Shown here one piece after another: positions 49,701 through 56,274 of a stretch of 64,000 bases of DNA; position 1 is the first letter of the stretch, and each line of letters begins with the position of its first letter. A program made the position numbers and the translations under genes. Under the pieces are notes generated by a model. It was not told where the DNA came from. It ran no database searches and was given only the letters and a program-made list of their open reading frames with translations. The stretch is from Limnoperna fortunei (lineage: Eukaryota; Mollusca; Bivalvia; Mytilida; Modiolidae), in the NCBI GenBank assembly GCA_944474755.1, contig OX104122.1, positions 10,736,641 to 10,800,640 of the forward strand, read 5' to 3'.

Positions 49701-50667
49701 GGGCAGGGCTATTACAGGATGCTAATACAAACCACAAAGATTAATTAGAGTGGGCAGGGCTATTACAGGATGCTAATGCATACCACAAAGATTAATTAGA
49801 GTGGGCAGGGCTATTACAGGATGCTAATACATACCACAAAGATTAATTAGAATGGGCAGGGCTATTACAGGAGGCTAATGCATACCACAAAGATTAATTA
49901 GAGTGGGCAGGGCTATTACAGGATGCTAATGCATACCACAAAGATTAATTAGAGTGGGCAGGGCTATTACAGGATGCTAATACATACCACAAAGTACCTT
50001 AAGTTTCTGATATAAAACATAGGTATGTTATACACTTGTACAGCTTGGAAAACGGGAGCATATAGATGGGGGTGTCTGTCGGTTAATAATGGGGGTTTTC
50101 TTCTCTTGTTCCCAATTCCCCTTGTACCAGCACATGGAATTAATAAAATTATCACAGAATCTTTGTCACACAGTGCTATTGTGCACCCTATATTTTACAT
50201 ATTGATCAGAATGATATTGAGGGTTTCCCACAGCATAACATGGTCTTTGCCTTTCTTGGATATAGAAGTACATGACATTAGTAAGCAAGGGATATCTATT
50301 AGTTACTTTTTAAAACTTTGTAGTAATAAGCAAAAGTTGTGGCTTGTGTTTACAGAGTTCCTTTTAACATAAACTATTTAATATATCAAGTGTCAAAAAT
50401 CTTTTTTTATATCTTGTAGTATAGATTTTTATTATTGATTTTTAACTCTATTTAATTTATGTGTATTCTGGAGTAAAGAAAATTCCTCAAGCAAAGTTGT
50501 GATATACATTTGACAACGAGTTTCTTATATATTTAATATATAAATACTATATGAACTTCTCATTTGTGTATCTTGTATTATAGATTATGTTTTATACATA
50601 ATATTTAAGCATAATTTATTTTTGTTTTGTATTTTAGAACGAAGCTCCATCAGACGAAGATGACTAA
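34591..50667 (+). CDS. LRRC23: Leucine-rich repeat-containing protein 23 (radial spoke protein), complete
   Basis: Joined exons: 34591-34725, 37207-37319, 38159-38412, 40689-40819, 42636-42772, 43377-43456, 44701-44855, 50638-50667. All junctions are GT/AG; lengths 135, 113, 254, 131, 137, 80, 155, 30 sum to 345 codons (344 residues plus stop), the length of human LRRC23. The alternative last exon 46673-46708 also fits (346 residues). Order: acidic N-terminus (1-45), conserved LSLLCKTGDGLAHAYVRLDV (~62-81), leucine-rich repeats (~90-285), LRR cap NPCTEEDDYR, then a charged helical tail with EEYQEEERTEAEAIAEQ. Family knowledge: LRRC23 is part of the head of radial spoke 3 in motile cilia and sperm flagella. 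Several introns hold repeats, three of them built from the exon ends. Confidence 0.95.
34726..37206 (+). other. LRRC23 intron 1
   Basis: Holds a G-run (34753-34767), the foldback element 34781-35610, and a segment at 35915-36190 rich in GGTTAGGG/CCTTAACCCTAACC and a CCTAAAGTATACTTTAGG palindrome, probably another non-autonomous element. ATGCCCTCTGGTGTGTGGGG at about 36390-36411 also looks repeat-derived. No additional exon seen. Confidence 0.6.
34781..35610. mobile_element. Foldback/MITE-like element with ~220-bp terminal inverted repeats
   Basis: The left end (TAACGACTCGCCCCAC onward) is the reverse complement of the right end (35610 inward), nearly base for base for about 130 bp and recognisably to about 220 bp (left GCTAGGTGTC, right CACCTAGC). 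Each arm carries six short subrepeats of CGAGTCGCCCCA type. The interior is AT-rich without an ORF. A GGAGGGTA octamer lies at 34766-34773 and 35618-35625 and may be an 8-bp target duplication, which would put the ends at 34774 and 35617; the outermost seven bases then match poorly, so this is uncertain. It sits about 55 bp after the exon 1 donor. Confidence 0.88.
37207..37319 (+). CDS. LRRC23: LRRC23 exon 2: conserved pre-LRR motif
   Basis: Acceptor AATTATAG before 37207, donor GATAG|GTAGGT after 37319. Encodes KVPEMPLTEEQVAE then LSLLCKTGDGLAHAYVRLDV, the signature segment of the family. The last 39 bases plus the donor are repeated twice more in the intron with a 44-bp period (to about 37410). 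Confidence 0.95.
37281..37410 (+). repeat. Three-copy 44-bp repeat of LRRC23 exon 2 end plus donor
   Basis: TTTGGCTCATGCTTATGTAAG at 37281 recurs as TTTGGCTCATGTTTACGTTA at 37325 and TGGCTCATGCTGATGTAAGA at 37371, followed each time by TTGACGTCC(A/G)TGATA and GTAG or GGTT. The first copy is exonic. Confidence 0.92.
37864..38092 (+). mobile_element. tRNA-derived SINE in LRRC23 intron 2
   Basis: Head TGGCCGAGTGGTTAGAGTAG (A-box like), TTTGAGTCC (B-box remnant), CAAGGATTGCC, GGTTTCCTCCACCAATAAAA, GCTGAAAAATTGCTGAATG and a CAAACAAACAAACAAATAAA tail. Ends only about 70 bp before exon 3. Confidence 0.85.
38159..38412 (+). CDS. LRRC23: LRRC23 exon 3: first LRRs
   Basis: Acceptor ATTTTCAG before 38159, donor AACA|GTAAGT after 38412. 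Encodes TLTDIGILKSFIHVRYIDLS, NNLKDISCLSALTHLLTLKA and MPFLQVASFNDNKLKTLEG, clear LxxLxLxxN repeats. The open frame begins upstream at 38103, but that part is intron. Confidence 0.95.
38413..40688 (+). other. LRRC23 intron 3
   Basis: AT-rich; a TTAATTAATTAATTAATT-type tract near 39708-39747 and a SINE fragment at 40270-40425. Nothing else supported. Confidence 0.6.
40270..40425 (+). mobile_element. Degenerate SINE fragment
   Basis: GTGTCAACACTAACAGTGC, GAGTTCGAACCAGACC, AAGGTGTACATG and CAATGACAAGGATTACC match the SINE head and middle in order. Confidence 0.55.
40689..40819 (+). CDS. LRRC23: LRRC23 exon 4: LRRs
   Basis: Acceptor TTTTTCAG before 40689, donor TTCTTG|GTAAGT after 40819. Encodes NLISKVDALEPAKLARLHTL, ELRGNKLTTTDGFNLPNLKN and LFL. 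The donor context is duplicated 21 bp downstream; use of the second donor would add GTA AGT TAG, an immediate stop. Confidence 0.94.
40811..40852 (+). repeat. Two-copy 21-bp repeat of LRRC23 exon 4 donor
   Basis: TTTCTTGGTAAGTTAGCA occurs at 40813-40830 (TTTCTTG exonic, GTAAGT the donor) and again at 40834-40851. The period is 21 bp. Confidence 0.92.
40915..41140 (+). mobile_element. tRNA-derived SINE in LRRC23 intron 4
   Basis: GGGGCCTCGGTAGCAGATGT head, CTACTATTGATCACGTGGTC, CAATCTTAATTTACAAGGAT, TTTTCTCCAGGTACCCCAGC, CAATAAAAACTGTACGC. The 3' tail is lost after about 41125. Confidence 0.85.
41515..41800 (+). repeat. Minisatellite, 31-bp unit, nine copies
   Basis: Unit of the form ACAGGAAAAATGAAAGTGGG then TCATTAGAATT, repeated about nine times with single-base differences (GGG/GGA/GAG). 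In LRRC23 intron 4. Confidence 0.93.
41950..42450 (+). repeat. Tandem repeat, 164-bp unit, about three copies
   Basis: TAACAGTTTTCTCAGCAACT starts at 41991, 42155 and 42319 (period 164). Each copy continues ACAACCACTTGAAATTTTAT, TCCTATATTGTGAGTAC, CATATCTACTTCCTG. The first copy is preceded by CCCTCGCTTCGAAG and GGGGGTTATAC, which looks like the end of a dispersed repeat. Confidence 0.9.
42636..42772 (+). CDS. LRRC23: LRRC23 exon 5: LRRs
   Basis: Acceptor GTCTTGCAG before 42636, donor CTTAG|GTATTT after 42772. Encodes AQNTITTIEGLDRMSSLTTL, HMRGNQVKSLDGFSDG and LQMLQYINLR, three repeats with the expected Leu/Asn spacing. Confidence 0.94.
43266..43365 (+). mobile_element. SINE 3' fragment just before LRRC23 exon 6
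   Basis: GGTCTGGTTTTACTCCGGCC, CCTCCCCAAAATAAAAACTGG, AAATTGCTGAAAGTGGCG and TTAAAACTACTA match the SINE tail. It ends about 12-25 bp before the exon 6 acceptor, so SINE-derived sequence may supply the branch-point region. Confidence 0.75.
43377..43456 (+). CDS. LRRC23: LRRC23 exon 6: last LRR
   Basis: Acceptor TGTTTACAG before 43377, donor ATCAG|GTTTGT after 43456. Encodes ENSIMEVKVEVPKLQCLPLL and RALVLS. The last 49 bases are the first unit of a 13-unit tandem array that fills the next 630 bp of the intron, each later unit carrying almost the same coding string. Confidence 0.92.
43408..44089 (+). repeat. Thirteen-unit 53-bp array grown from LRRC23 exon 6 and its donor
   Basis: Units begin at 43408 (exonic), 43461, 43514 and so on every 53 bp to about 44044. 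Each is 49 exonic bases (GTACCCAAGCTACAATGT to TTATCAG) plus four bases of donor (GTTT). Read in the exon frame each unit encodes VPKLQC(L)PLLRALVLS with few changes. Because 53 is not a multiple of three, reading straight through hits a stop in the second unit. Confidence 0.95.
44701..44855 (+). CDS. LRRC23: LRRC23 exon 7: LRR cap and charged helix
   Basis: Acceptor GAACTTTTAG before 44701, donor GCAGAG|GTAACT after 44855. Encodes ENPCTEEDDYRIEVLIALRK, LERLDKEEYQEEERTEAEAI and AEQRKEEEANAE. NPCT and LERLDKE are conserved in vertebrate LRRC23. Ends in phase 0, so either last exon fits. Confidence 0.95.
44856..46672 (+). other. LRRC23 intron 7 up to exon 8a
   Basis: AT-rich sequence with one MITE at 45909-46351. 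The short open frame at 45001-45207 has no recognisable features. Confidence 0.6.
45909..46351. mobile_element. MITE-like element with ~75-bp terminal inverted repeats
   Basis: TTACAAGTCATGGTTTCTGT and CCACGAAACCCTGACAAACT plus TAGCTAGGAAATT on the left match the reverse complement of the right end (ATTTCCTAGCTAAGTTTGTC, AGGGTTTCGTGGATACAG, CTCTGACTTGTGAGG). About 440 bp, no ORF; contains TGACGTCA-like and CCAAT-like strings. Target duplication not resolved. Confidence 0.85.
46673..46708 (+). CDS. LRRC23: LRRC23 candidate alternative last exon (8a)
   Basis: A good acceptor (TTTGTTTGTTTTATACAG) is followed in phase 0 by NKEDSKNQEED and TAA. The acidic content suits the LRRC23 tail. No AATAAA is seen shortly downstream. 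Either a real alternative terminal exon or a chance match; the exon at 50638 is equally plausible. Confidence 0.55.
   Translation, partial: NKEDSKNQEED
46745..46900 (+). repeat. Minisatellite, 23-bp unit, about six copies
   Basis: CATGCTTTAATTATACTTCA repeated about every 23 bp, the later copies changing to GTGCTTGAATTATA and ATGCTTGAATCTTA. It starts about 40 bp after the exon 8a stop. Confidence 0.88.
47344..47562 (+). mobile_element. tRNA-derived SINE
   Basis: CAGTGGCTGGGTGGTTAAGG (A-box like), GGTTTTGAGTCTCAC (B-box like), CAATCTTAATTGACAAGG, GCTTCCTCCAGCAATAAAAA, CTGGATGCCATGATATTGCT. Near full length. Confidence 0.87.
49170..49430. repeat. Minisatellite, 45-bp unit, six copies, open on both strands
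   Basis: CCAACCCCAGTCAGGTCAG-type starts at about 49173, 49218, 49263, 49308, 49353 and 49398. The 45-bp period (15 codons) keeps two plus frames and one minus frame open for 78-86 codons, for example PTPVRSE repeats. No start context, no conserved protein pattern and no splice evidence make it a gene. Confidence 0.92.
49466..49681 (+). mobile_element. tRNA-derived SINE, head degraded
   Basis: GCGGGTTTGATTCTCACTGC (B-box like), CAATCTTAATTGACAGG, TTTTCTTACC, CCCCCAATAAAAAAATTGAC and a GTTCAAACATACAAACAAAG tail. Confidence 0.82.
49686..49995 (+). repeat. Minisatellite, 51-bp unit, six copies
   Basis: Unit AAAGATTAATTAGAGTGGGC then AGGGCTATTACAGGATGCTA and ATGCATACCAC, six nearly identical copies starting right at the SINE tail. 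Very low divergence indicates recent expansion. Confidence 0.95.
50638..50667 (+). CDS. LRRC23: LRRC23 candidate last exon (8b)
   Basis: Acceptor TTTTGTATTTTAG then in phase 0 NEAPSDEDD and TAA at 50665-50667. Gives a 344-residue product. The following ~400 bases would be 3'UTR; I see no canonical AATAAA in them, but a perfect 15-bp hairpin at 51030-51069. Confidence 0.6.
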   Translation, partial: NEAPSDEDD

Positions 50668-51029
50668 GGGCAGATAACCCAAAGATACAAACAATGTTCA
50701 ACCAAAGCTTTTAAAATCTGTGATACTATGACATTGGAATACAGTTATTTATTCCATCAATGGAAAGATTTATTTATTTAGTTTTCTTTATGTTTCATTT
50801 CATACTTTGAGAAAACTTCACCTATTTGTTTTTACATAGTAGTTTGGTGTATGACAAGTAAATTATTAACTTTGACTGAAGATTTGTAAATAGTGTAAAT
50901 TACCTTAAGTAACTATGTTTATTTCCTTTTTCTTCTTTTATCATTGATAAAGAATGGATACAACACATTTTATGAATTTAAAGAAGATTAATTCAACTTT
51001 TTATTTGCCCACAAGTCTAAACAATGTTT

Positions 51030-51069
51030 AACAAGAACATTGCTATATTACCAAAGCAATGTTCTTGTT
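51030..51069. repeat. Perfect 15-bp inverted repeat (hairpin), 10-nt loop
   Basis: AACAAGAACATTGCT at 51030-51044 and its exact reverse complement AGCAATGTTCTTGTT at 51055-51069. It lies about 360 bp after the 8b stop, so it could be in the 3'UTR. It might equally be the remnant of a small inverted-repeat element. Confidence 0.85.
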
Positions 51070-51077
51070 TAGGCATT

Positions 51078-51305
51078 CTGATCTGATGTCGCAGTAACTT
51101 TAGGTAAATGCGTGCAAACTCCCATTAACCTGAAATAGGCCAATTATTGAAGATTATTTGATGTCGCAGTGACTTGAGGCAAATGCTTGCAAACTCATTT
51201 CAACTTGAAATTGGCCATTTACTAAAGATTGTCTGATGTTGCAGTGACTTAAGAGAATGCATTCAAACTCACCTCAAATGAAATTAGGTCATTTACTGAA
51301 GAATC
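51078..51305 (+). repeat. Tandem repeat, 75-bp unit, three copies
   Basis: TGATGTCGCAGT starts at 51084 and 51159 and TGATGTTGCAGT at 51234, each followed by TGCAAACTC-like and TTACTGAAGA-like strings. Copies are moderately diverged. Confidence 0.9.
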
Positions 51306-51387
51306 ATAGGTTTTTACATGAGCCTTTATTGAAGATCTGGAATCTCTTCCACAAGTGTGTGCGATAATACTGAATTTCTCAATCATG

Positions 51388-51511
51388 TTGAGGACCTCAG
51401 TTTGCAGAGTGGTTAGGGTAGTTCGTCTACTATTGATAACCTGGTCTGTTAACACTGAGGTTGTTGACGTTAAACACCATTCAAACACCATTCAAACAAA
51501 CAAGCAATCAC
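51388..51511 (+). mobile_element. SINE with internal deletion
   Basis: Head GCAGAGTGGTTAGGGTAGTT, CTACTATTGATAACCTGGTC and AACACTGAGGTTGTTGACG run straight into TTAAACACCATTCAAACACC and a CAAACAAACAAGC tail, so the middle (about 150 bp) is missing. Confidence 0.8.
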
Positions 51512-51721
51512 CCAAGTTGAAGAAATCCCAGATCTTCCATTAATGATGAGTGTTAGAACCTTTTTTTCCATTGGACATCAAACAATAATATAAGATCATG
51601 ATATAGGTCAGTTTGTAATTTGTAATTTGGATTACTGAGAAGATAGTTTACCAACCCATTGATAATTTTTGTAGACATGATTAGCCTGAAAATTTCAGTT
51701 ATTATAATGTAGAACAAATAG

Positions 51722-51962
51722 GCGAGGGTAGTTCGTCTACTATTGATAACAGGGTCTGTCAACACAGAGGTTGCAGTTTCGAGTCTCAGTGCTGGCAGGG
51801 TGGGCTTGACTTCAATCTTAATTGGTAAGGATTGCCATTGTTCCTACCACAGGTTTAGGGTTTTCTCCGTGTACTCCGGCTTCCTCTCCCAAGAAAAACT
51901 GGATGCCTTGATATAGCTGAAAAATTGCTGAAAGTGGCATTAAAACACCATTCAAACCATTC
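51722..51962 (+). mobile_element. tRNA-derived SINE, good copy
   Basis: GGGTAGTTCGTCTACTATTG, GTCAACACAGAGGTTGCAGT, TTCGAGTCTCA (B-box like), CAATCTTAATTGGTAAGGAT, TCCGGCTTCCTCTCCCAAG, GCTGAAAAATTGCTGAAAGT, and CACCATTCAAACC at the end. Confidence 0.88.
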
Positions 51963-52162
51963 GTGACAACACACAGCTGAGTCACTTACATATAAAATGA
52001 CCGTTGAAAAGTTCCCTGCAGTAGTTTATAATCCTAATAGCCACTGACTGGGCAACCATCAACTTTACTTTGTACAATTTGGATCAAGTTATTTTTCAGC
52101 AAAGCTAGCTGATTTGGAAAGATTAATGCATTAAGCAGCCATTATTTCCTTGTCAGTAAAAG

Positions 52163-54489
52163 TTATAATTTTACCAAATATTAGCAGAGAAGTAAAAATA
52201 TAACAATTTTACCACACATAAACAGCCAAAGTAAACAATATGATAACTTTACCACACATAAACAGCCAAAGTGAAAATATGATAAATTTACCACTCAAAA
52301 ACAGCCAAAGTAAAAAATATGATAACTTTACCACACATAAACAGCCTAAGTGAAAATATGAGAACTTTACCACACATAAACAGCCAAAGTGAAAATATGA
52401 AAACTTTACCCCACAAAAACAGCCAAATTGGAAATAAGATAACTTTACCATTCATAAACAGCCAAAGTAAAAAATATGATAACTTTGCTACACATAAACA
52501 ACCAAAGTAAAAAATATAACATTACCATACATAAACAGCTGAAGTGAAAATATGATAACTTTACCTCACATGAACAGCCAAAGTAAAAAATATGATCTTT
52601 TACCACACATAAACAGCCAAAGTGAAAATATGAAAACTTGACCCAAAATAAGCAGCCACAGTAAAAAATATGATAACTTTACCACACAAACAGCCGAAGT
52701 GAAAATAAAACTTTTACCACACATGAACAGCCGAAGTGAAAATATGATAACTTTACCACACATGAACAGCCAAAGTAAAAAATATGATAACTTTACCATA
52801 CATAAACAGCGGAAGTAAAATTATGATAACTTTACCACACAAACAGCAAAAGTAAAAATATGATAACTTTACCACACATAAACTGCCAAAGTGAAAATAT
52901 GAAAATATACCACACAAAAACAGCCAAATTGGAAATAACTTTACCATAAATAAACATCCAAAGTAAAAAAATATGATAACTTTGCTACACATAAACATCC
53001 AAAGTCAAAAATATAGCATTATCACACATACACAGCCAAAGTGAAAATATGATAACTTGACCACACATAAACAGCCAAAGTAAAAAATATGATAACTTTA
53101 CCACACAAACAGCCGAAGTGAAAATATGATACTTTTACCACACATGAACAGTCGAAGTGAAAAAATGATAACTTTACCACACCGAAGTGAAAATATGATA
53201 ACTTTACCACACACATGAACAGTCGAAGTGAAAATATGATAACTTTACCACACACATGAACAGTCGAAGTGAAAATATGATAACTTTACCACAAATGAAA
53301 AGCCAAAGTAAAAAATATGATAAATTACCATACATAAACAACCAAAGTAAAATTATTATAACTTTACCAAACAAACAACCAAAGTAAAGAATATGATAAC
53401 TTTACCTTACATAAACAGCCAAAGTAAAAAAATATGATAACTAAGCCATACATAAATATCCAAAAAAAATATTATAACTTTACCATTAATAAACAGCCAA
53501 AGTAGAAAATATTACCACTTCAACACACAAAAACAGCCAAAACAAAAACTATGAAAATATTACCACAAATTAACAGCCAAAGTAAAATATTTGATAACTT
53601 TACCATATATAAACAACCCAAGTGAAAATATGATACCTTTACCATACATAAACATCCAAAGTAAAAAATATGATACCTTTACCATACATAAACATCCAAA
53701 GAAAAAAAATATGATAACTTTACCATACATAAACAGCCAAAGTGAAGATATGATAAGTTTACCATACATAAACAGCCAAAGTGAAAATATGATAACTTTA
53801 CCATACATGAACAGAAATAAGTAAAGAATATGATAACTTTACCATACATAAACAGCCAAAGTAAAAAATATGATAACTTTACCATACATAAACAGCTAAA
53901 GTGAAAATATGATAACTTTACCATATATAAACAGCCAAAGTAAAAAATATGATAACTCTACCATACATAAAAATCCAAAATAAAAAATATGATAACTTTA
54001 CCATTAATTAACAGCCAAAGTAAAAAATATGACCACTTCACCACACCAAAAACAGACAAAACAAAAACTATGAAAATTTTACCACAAATTAACAGCCAAA
54101 GTAAAATATTTGATAACTTTACCATACATAAACAACCAAAGTGAAAATATGATAACTTTACCATACATAAACATCCAAAGTAAAAAATATGATACCTTTA
54201 CCATACATAAACATCCAAAATAAAAAATATGATAACTTTAATACACAATAACAGCCAAAGAAAAAAATATGATAACTTTACCACATATAAACAGCCAAAG
54301 TAAAAAAGATGATAACTTTACCATACATAAACAGCCAAAGTAAAAAATATAACTTTACAATACATAAACCGCCAAAATAAAAAATTTGATAACTTTGCCA
54401 CACATAAACATCCAACTAAACAATATGATAATTTTTCCATACATAAACAGCCAAAGTAAAAAATATAACTTTACCACACATAAACAGGT
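52163..54489. repeat. Tandem array, 39-40-bp unit, about 58 copies
   Basis: Unit GATAACTTTACCACACATAA then ACAGCCAAAGTGAAAATAT, 39 bp, or 40 bp in the AAAAAATAT form. Copies are diverged (CATAC/CACAC, GCC/TCC/ACC) with a few short indels. Because 39 bp is 13 codons, the minus strand shows many 60-80 codon frames with repeating VKLSYFHFGCLC; these are repeat artefacts. The last unit runs into ACAG|GTAATTAATG at 54485-54495. Confidence 0.95.
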
Positions 54490-56220
54490 AATTAATGTCA
54501 AAATTCAGATATGGGATCCAAATTGCCAAGTTTGTGGTTTTTTTTTAAATGTCTTTTATCAGCTTTTTAGTGAATTGTCTTTATTGAATTCGTTCTTGTT
54601 ATGTATTCCAATGAAGGGTTGAAAGGGGCAAAATTTATGGTTTTTTTTAATTTGTATACGGTTTTAAGGTTTTCTAATGAAATAAGAGGAACGCTTGCCT
54701 TTCTGTGTTGGTGGCTGAAAATGTTTATTTCATTAACTTGTAAACATAGAAAAAAACAAAAATTGAATGCCACAATCGCTCATTATATAAGATTGTCAAT
54801 CAGGTGTTTGTCGTCTGATCTTGACTGACTTATCTACGTTGAAGCCATGAGAATGTCCAAAAAAATCTAATCCCACCCCAGAAGCTTTCAAAAAATAATT
54901 TTTAATGGGCATATGTTCATATAAGTTTAAATCTTTCCTGTTACCATGAAAAATGCAAACTGGGGAGTTTGTTAGAAACTTTTTTGTAAAAGGTTAGGGA
55001 CAGACCATTTAACTTGAAGGGGAGCCTTGGTTTTTTGTTTTGGTCAGAAAAATTTATTTCGGGCGTCGCGACACAATATTTGTTTTCATTATTAGCATTA
55101 TTTTATATAGCAGAAATCCTTCTTCAGAATATTTTTTTCTTACCCTCTGCTTCCAAAACAATTTTTTTTCATCAAAAATCATTTTCAAAATATTTTTTTA
55201 GGAAAAAACCAAGCCCCCCCCCCCCCCCGCAAGTTAAATGGTCGGTCCCTTACTGCTGCAGTTAATTTATTGAAGTTGTCGGAACAAAACGAGAACTTAA
55301 ACAGGGGAAAGACTAATTATAATTGAATGGATTGATTTGACATGACAGAAATACAGTCATATTTCTTCTTTCTCAAATGTATAACATTGTCAGTATCTAA
55401 AAAAAGGTCCATTATTATTCCGGGATAGTTAGTACATTTTAGAAAGATTGATAAATTATGAGCAAAAACAGGATCTATTCAACATAATCTATCAAACCCT
55501 TGGAGAGAAACTATTAGTACACACTTGACCGGGACTAATACCTGCATAATGATATGTCTCCAATCTTGCAATCCTTTAAAGAGAAAGGACAGTTCATATT
55601 TTTTCCGTCATGCGAAAAAAAATGTATTTGTTAAAAAGATCTCTACATTGTTGAGGAGATAACATATTATGTCTTTCGAAATACTTTTGAGAATACAATT
55701 TCTAAATTTTTCTAAAGAAAGACCAATCACTACAATACAATCTGTTGATGGCTTCAATTTTTTTATTTGTTTAAATCGCGTTTAACGCCATTTTCTGCAA
55801 TTTTTCTGAATTTTTCAAGTTTTTTTTTAAAGAGGAAATTATACAATTATTATTTATGAATTCTTCAAGGTGTACGTTAAATGTGCTAAATCGACGTTTT
55901 TCTGTAAAATAATTATTTACCTAAACATGCTTAATGTAAAGGAAGTAATTTATTGATTCTGAAGATTGTTTTAATTAGTATCGCACTTGAAAGGATAAGA
56001 AATGCGTTTTTGCGAATCCTTTGCGGTCGACTGTTTCAGTTCTAACAGAAAAAAGTTACTTTAAATCATTTAAAATCCTTTATGTTGGAACAAAACGCCA
56101 ATATGACTGCTTAATCATGACAGAAATAAGTCAATTATCTTCTTTTGTCAAATTTACCAAATTTTAATATCTATCAAGTTATAAATCACTTGAAAAGTGT
56201 TCAGATTTGCGGCCTCAAAA
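54490..56220. other. Spacer between the two large arrays
   Basis: AT-rich. A C-run at 55214-55228, a SINE tail remnant at about 55770-55800 (TTTAACGCCATTTTCTGCAA), and no supported gene. Open frames at 54386-54622, 54601-54828 and 55014-55265 look like chance frames. If the exon at 56221 is real, its promoter should be here. Confidence 0.6.
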
Positions 56221-56274
56221 ATGACTAACCACGAGAATATTGGCGAACATGTTCTTCGTAGAGTAAAGATACAT
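56221..56274 (+). CDS. Candidate first coding exon of an unidentified gene
   Basis: ATG at 56221 with A at -3 (TCAAAAATGA), 18 codons encoding MTNHENIGEHVLRRVKIH, then ACAT|GTGAGT, a near-consensus donor, in phase 0. The upstream frame is open for several codons. I do not recognise the protein, and no second exon is visible because the following sequence is a satellite that runs off the window. The call rests on start context, donor quality and non-repetitive composition only. Confidence 0.35.

Larger units (their letters stand above)
46709..50637 (+). other. Sequence between the two candidate LRRC23 last exons
   Basis: Either 3'UTR plus spacer (if exon 8a is used) or intron (if exon 8b is used). 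Contents: a 23-bp minisatellite, SINEs at 47344-47562 and 49466-49681, a short diverged repeat around AAACTAGCTGATCA at 48490-48615, a 45-bp array at 49170-49430 and a 51-bp array at 49686-49995. Confidence 0.65.
50668..52162. other. Downstream of LRRC23
   Basis: Probable 3'UTR of the 8b transcript first, then a 15-bp hairpin, a three-copy 75-bp repeat and two SINE copies. No gene seen. Confidence 0.65.

Noticed and set aside
52209..54164. Many minus-strand frames reading VKLSYFHFGCLC repeats
   Set aside because: Produced by a 39-bp tandem repeat whose length is 13 codons; frames shift at each indel and lack any other coding sign.
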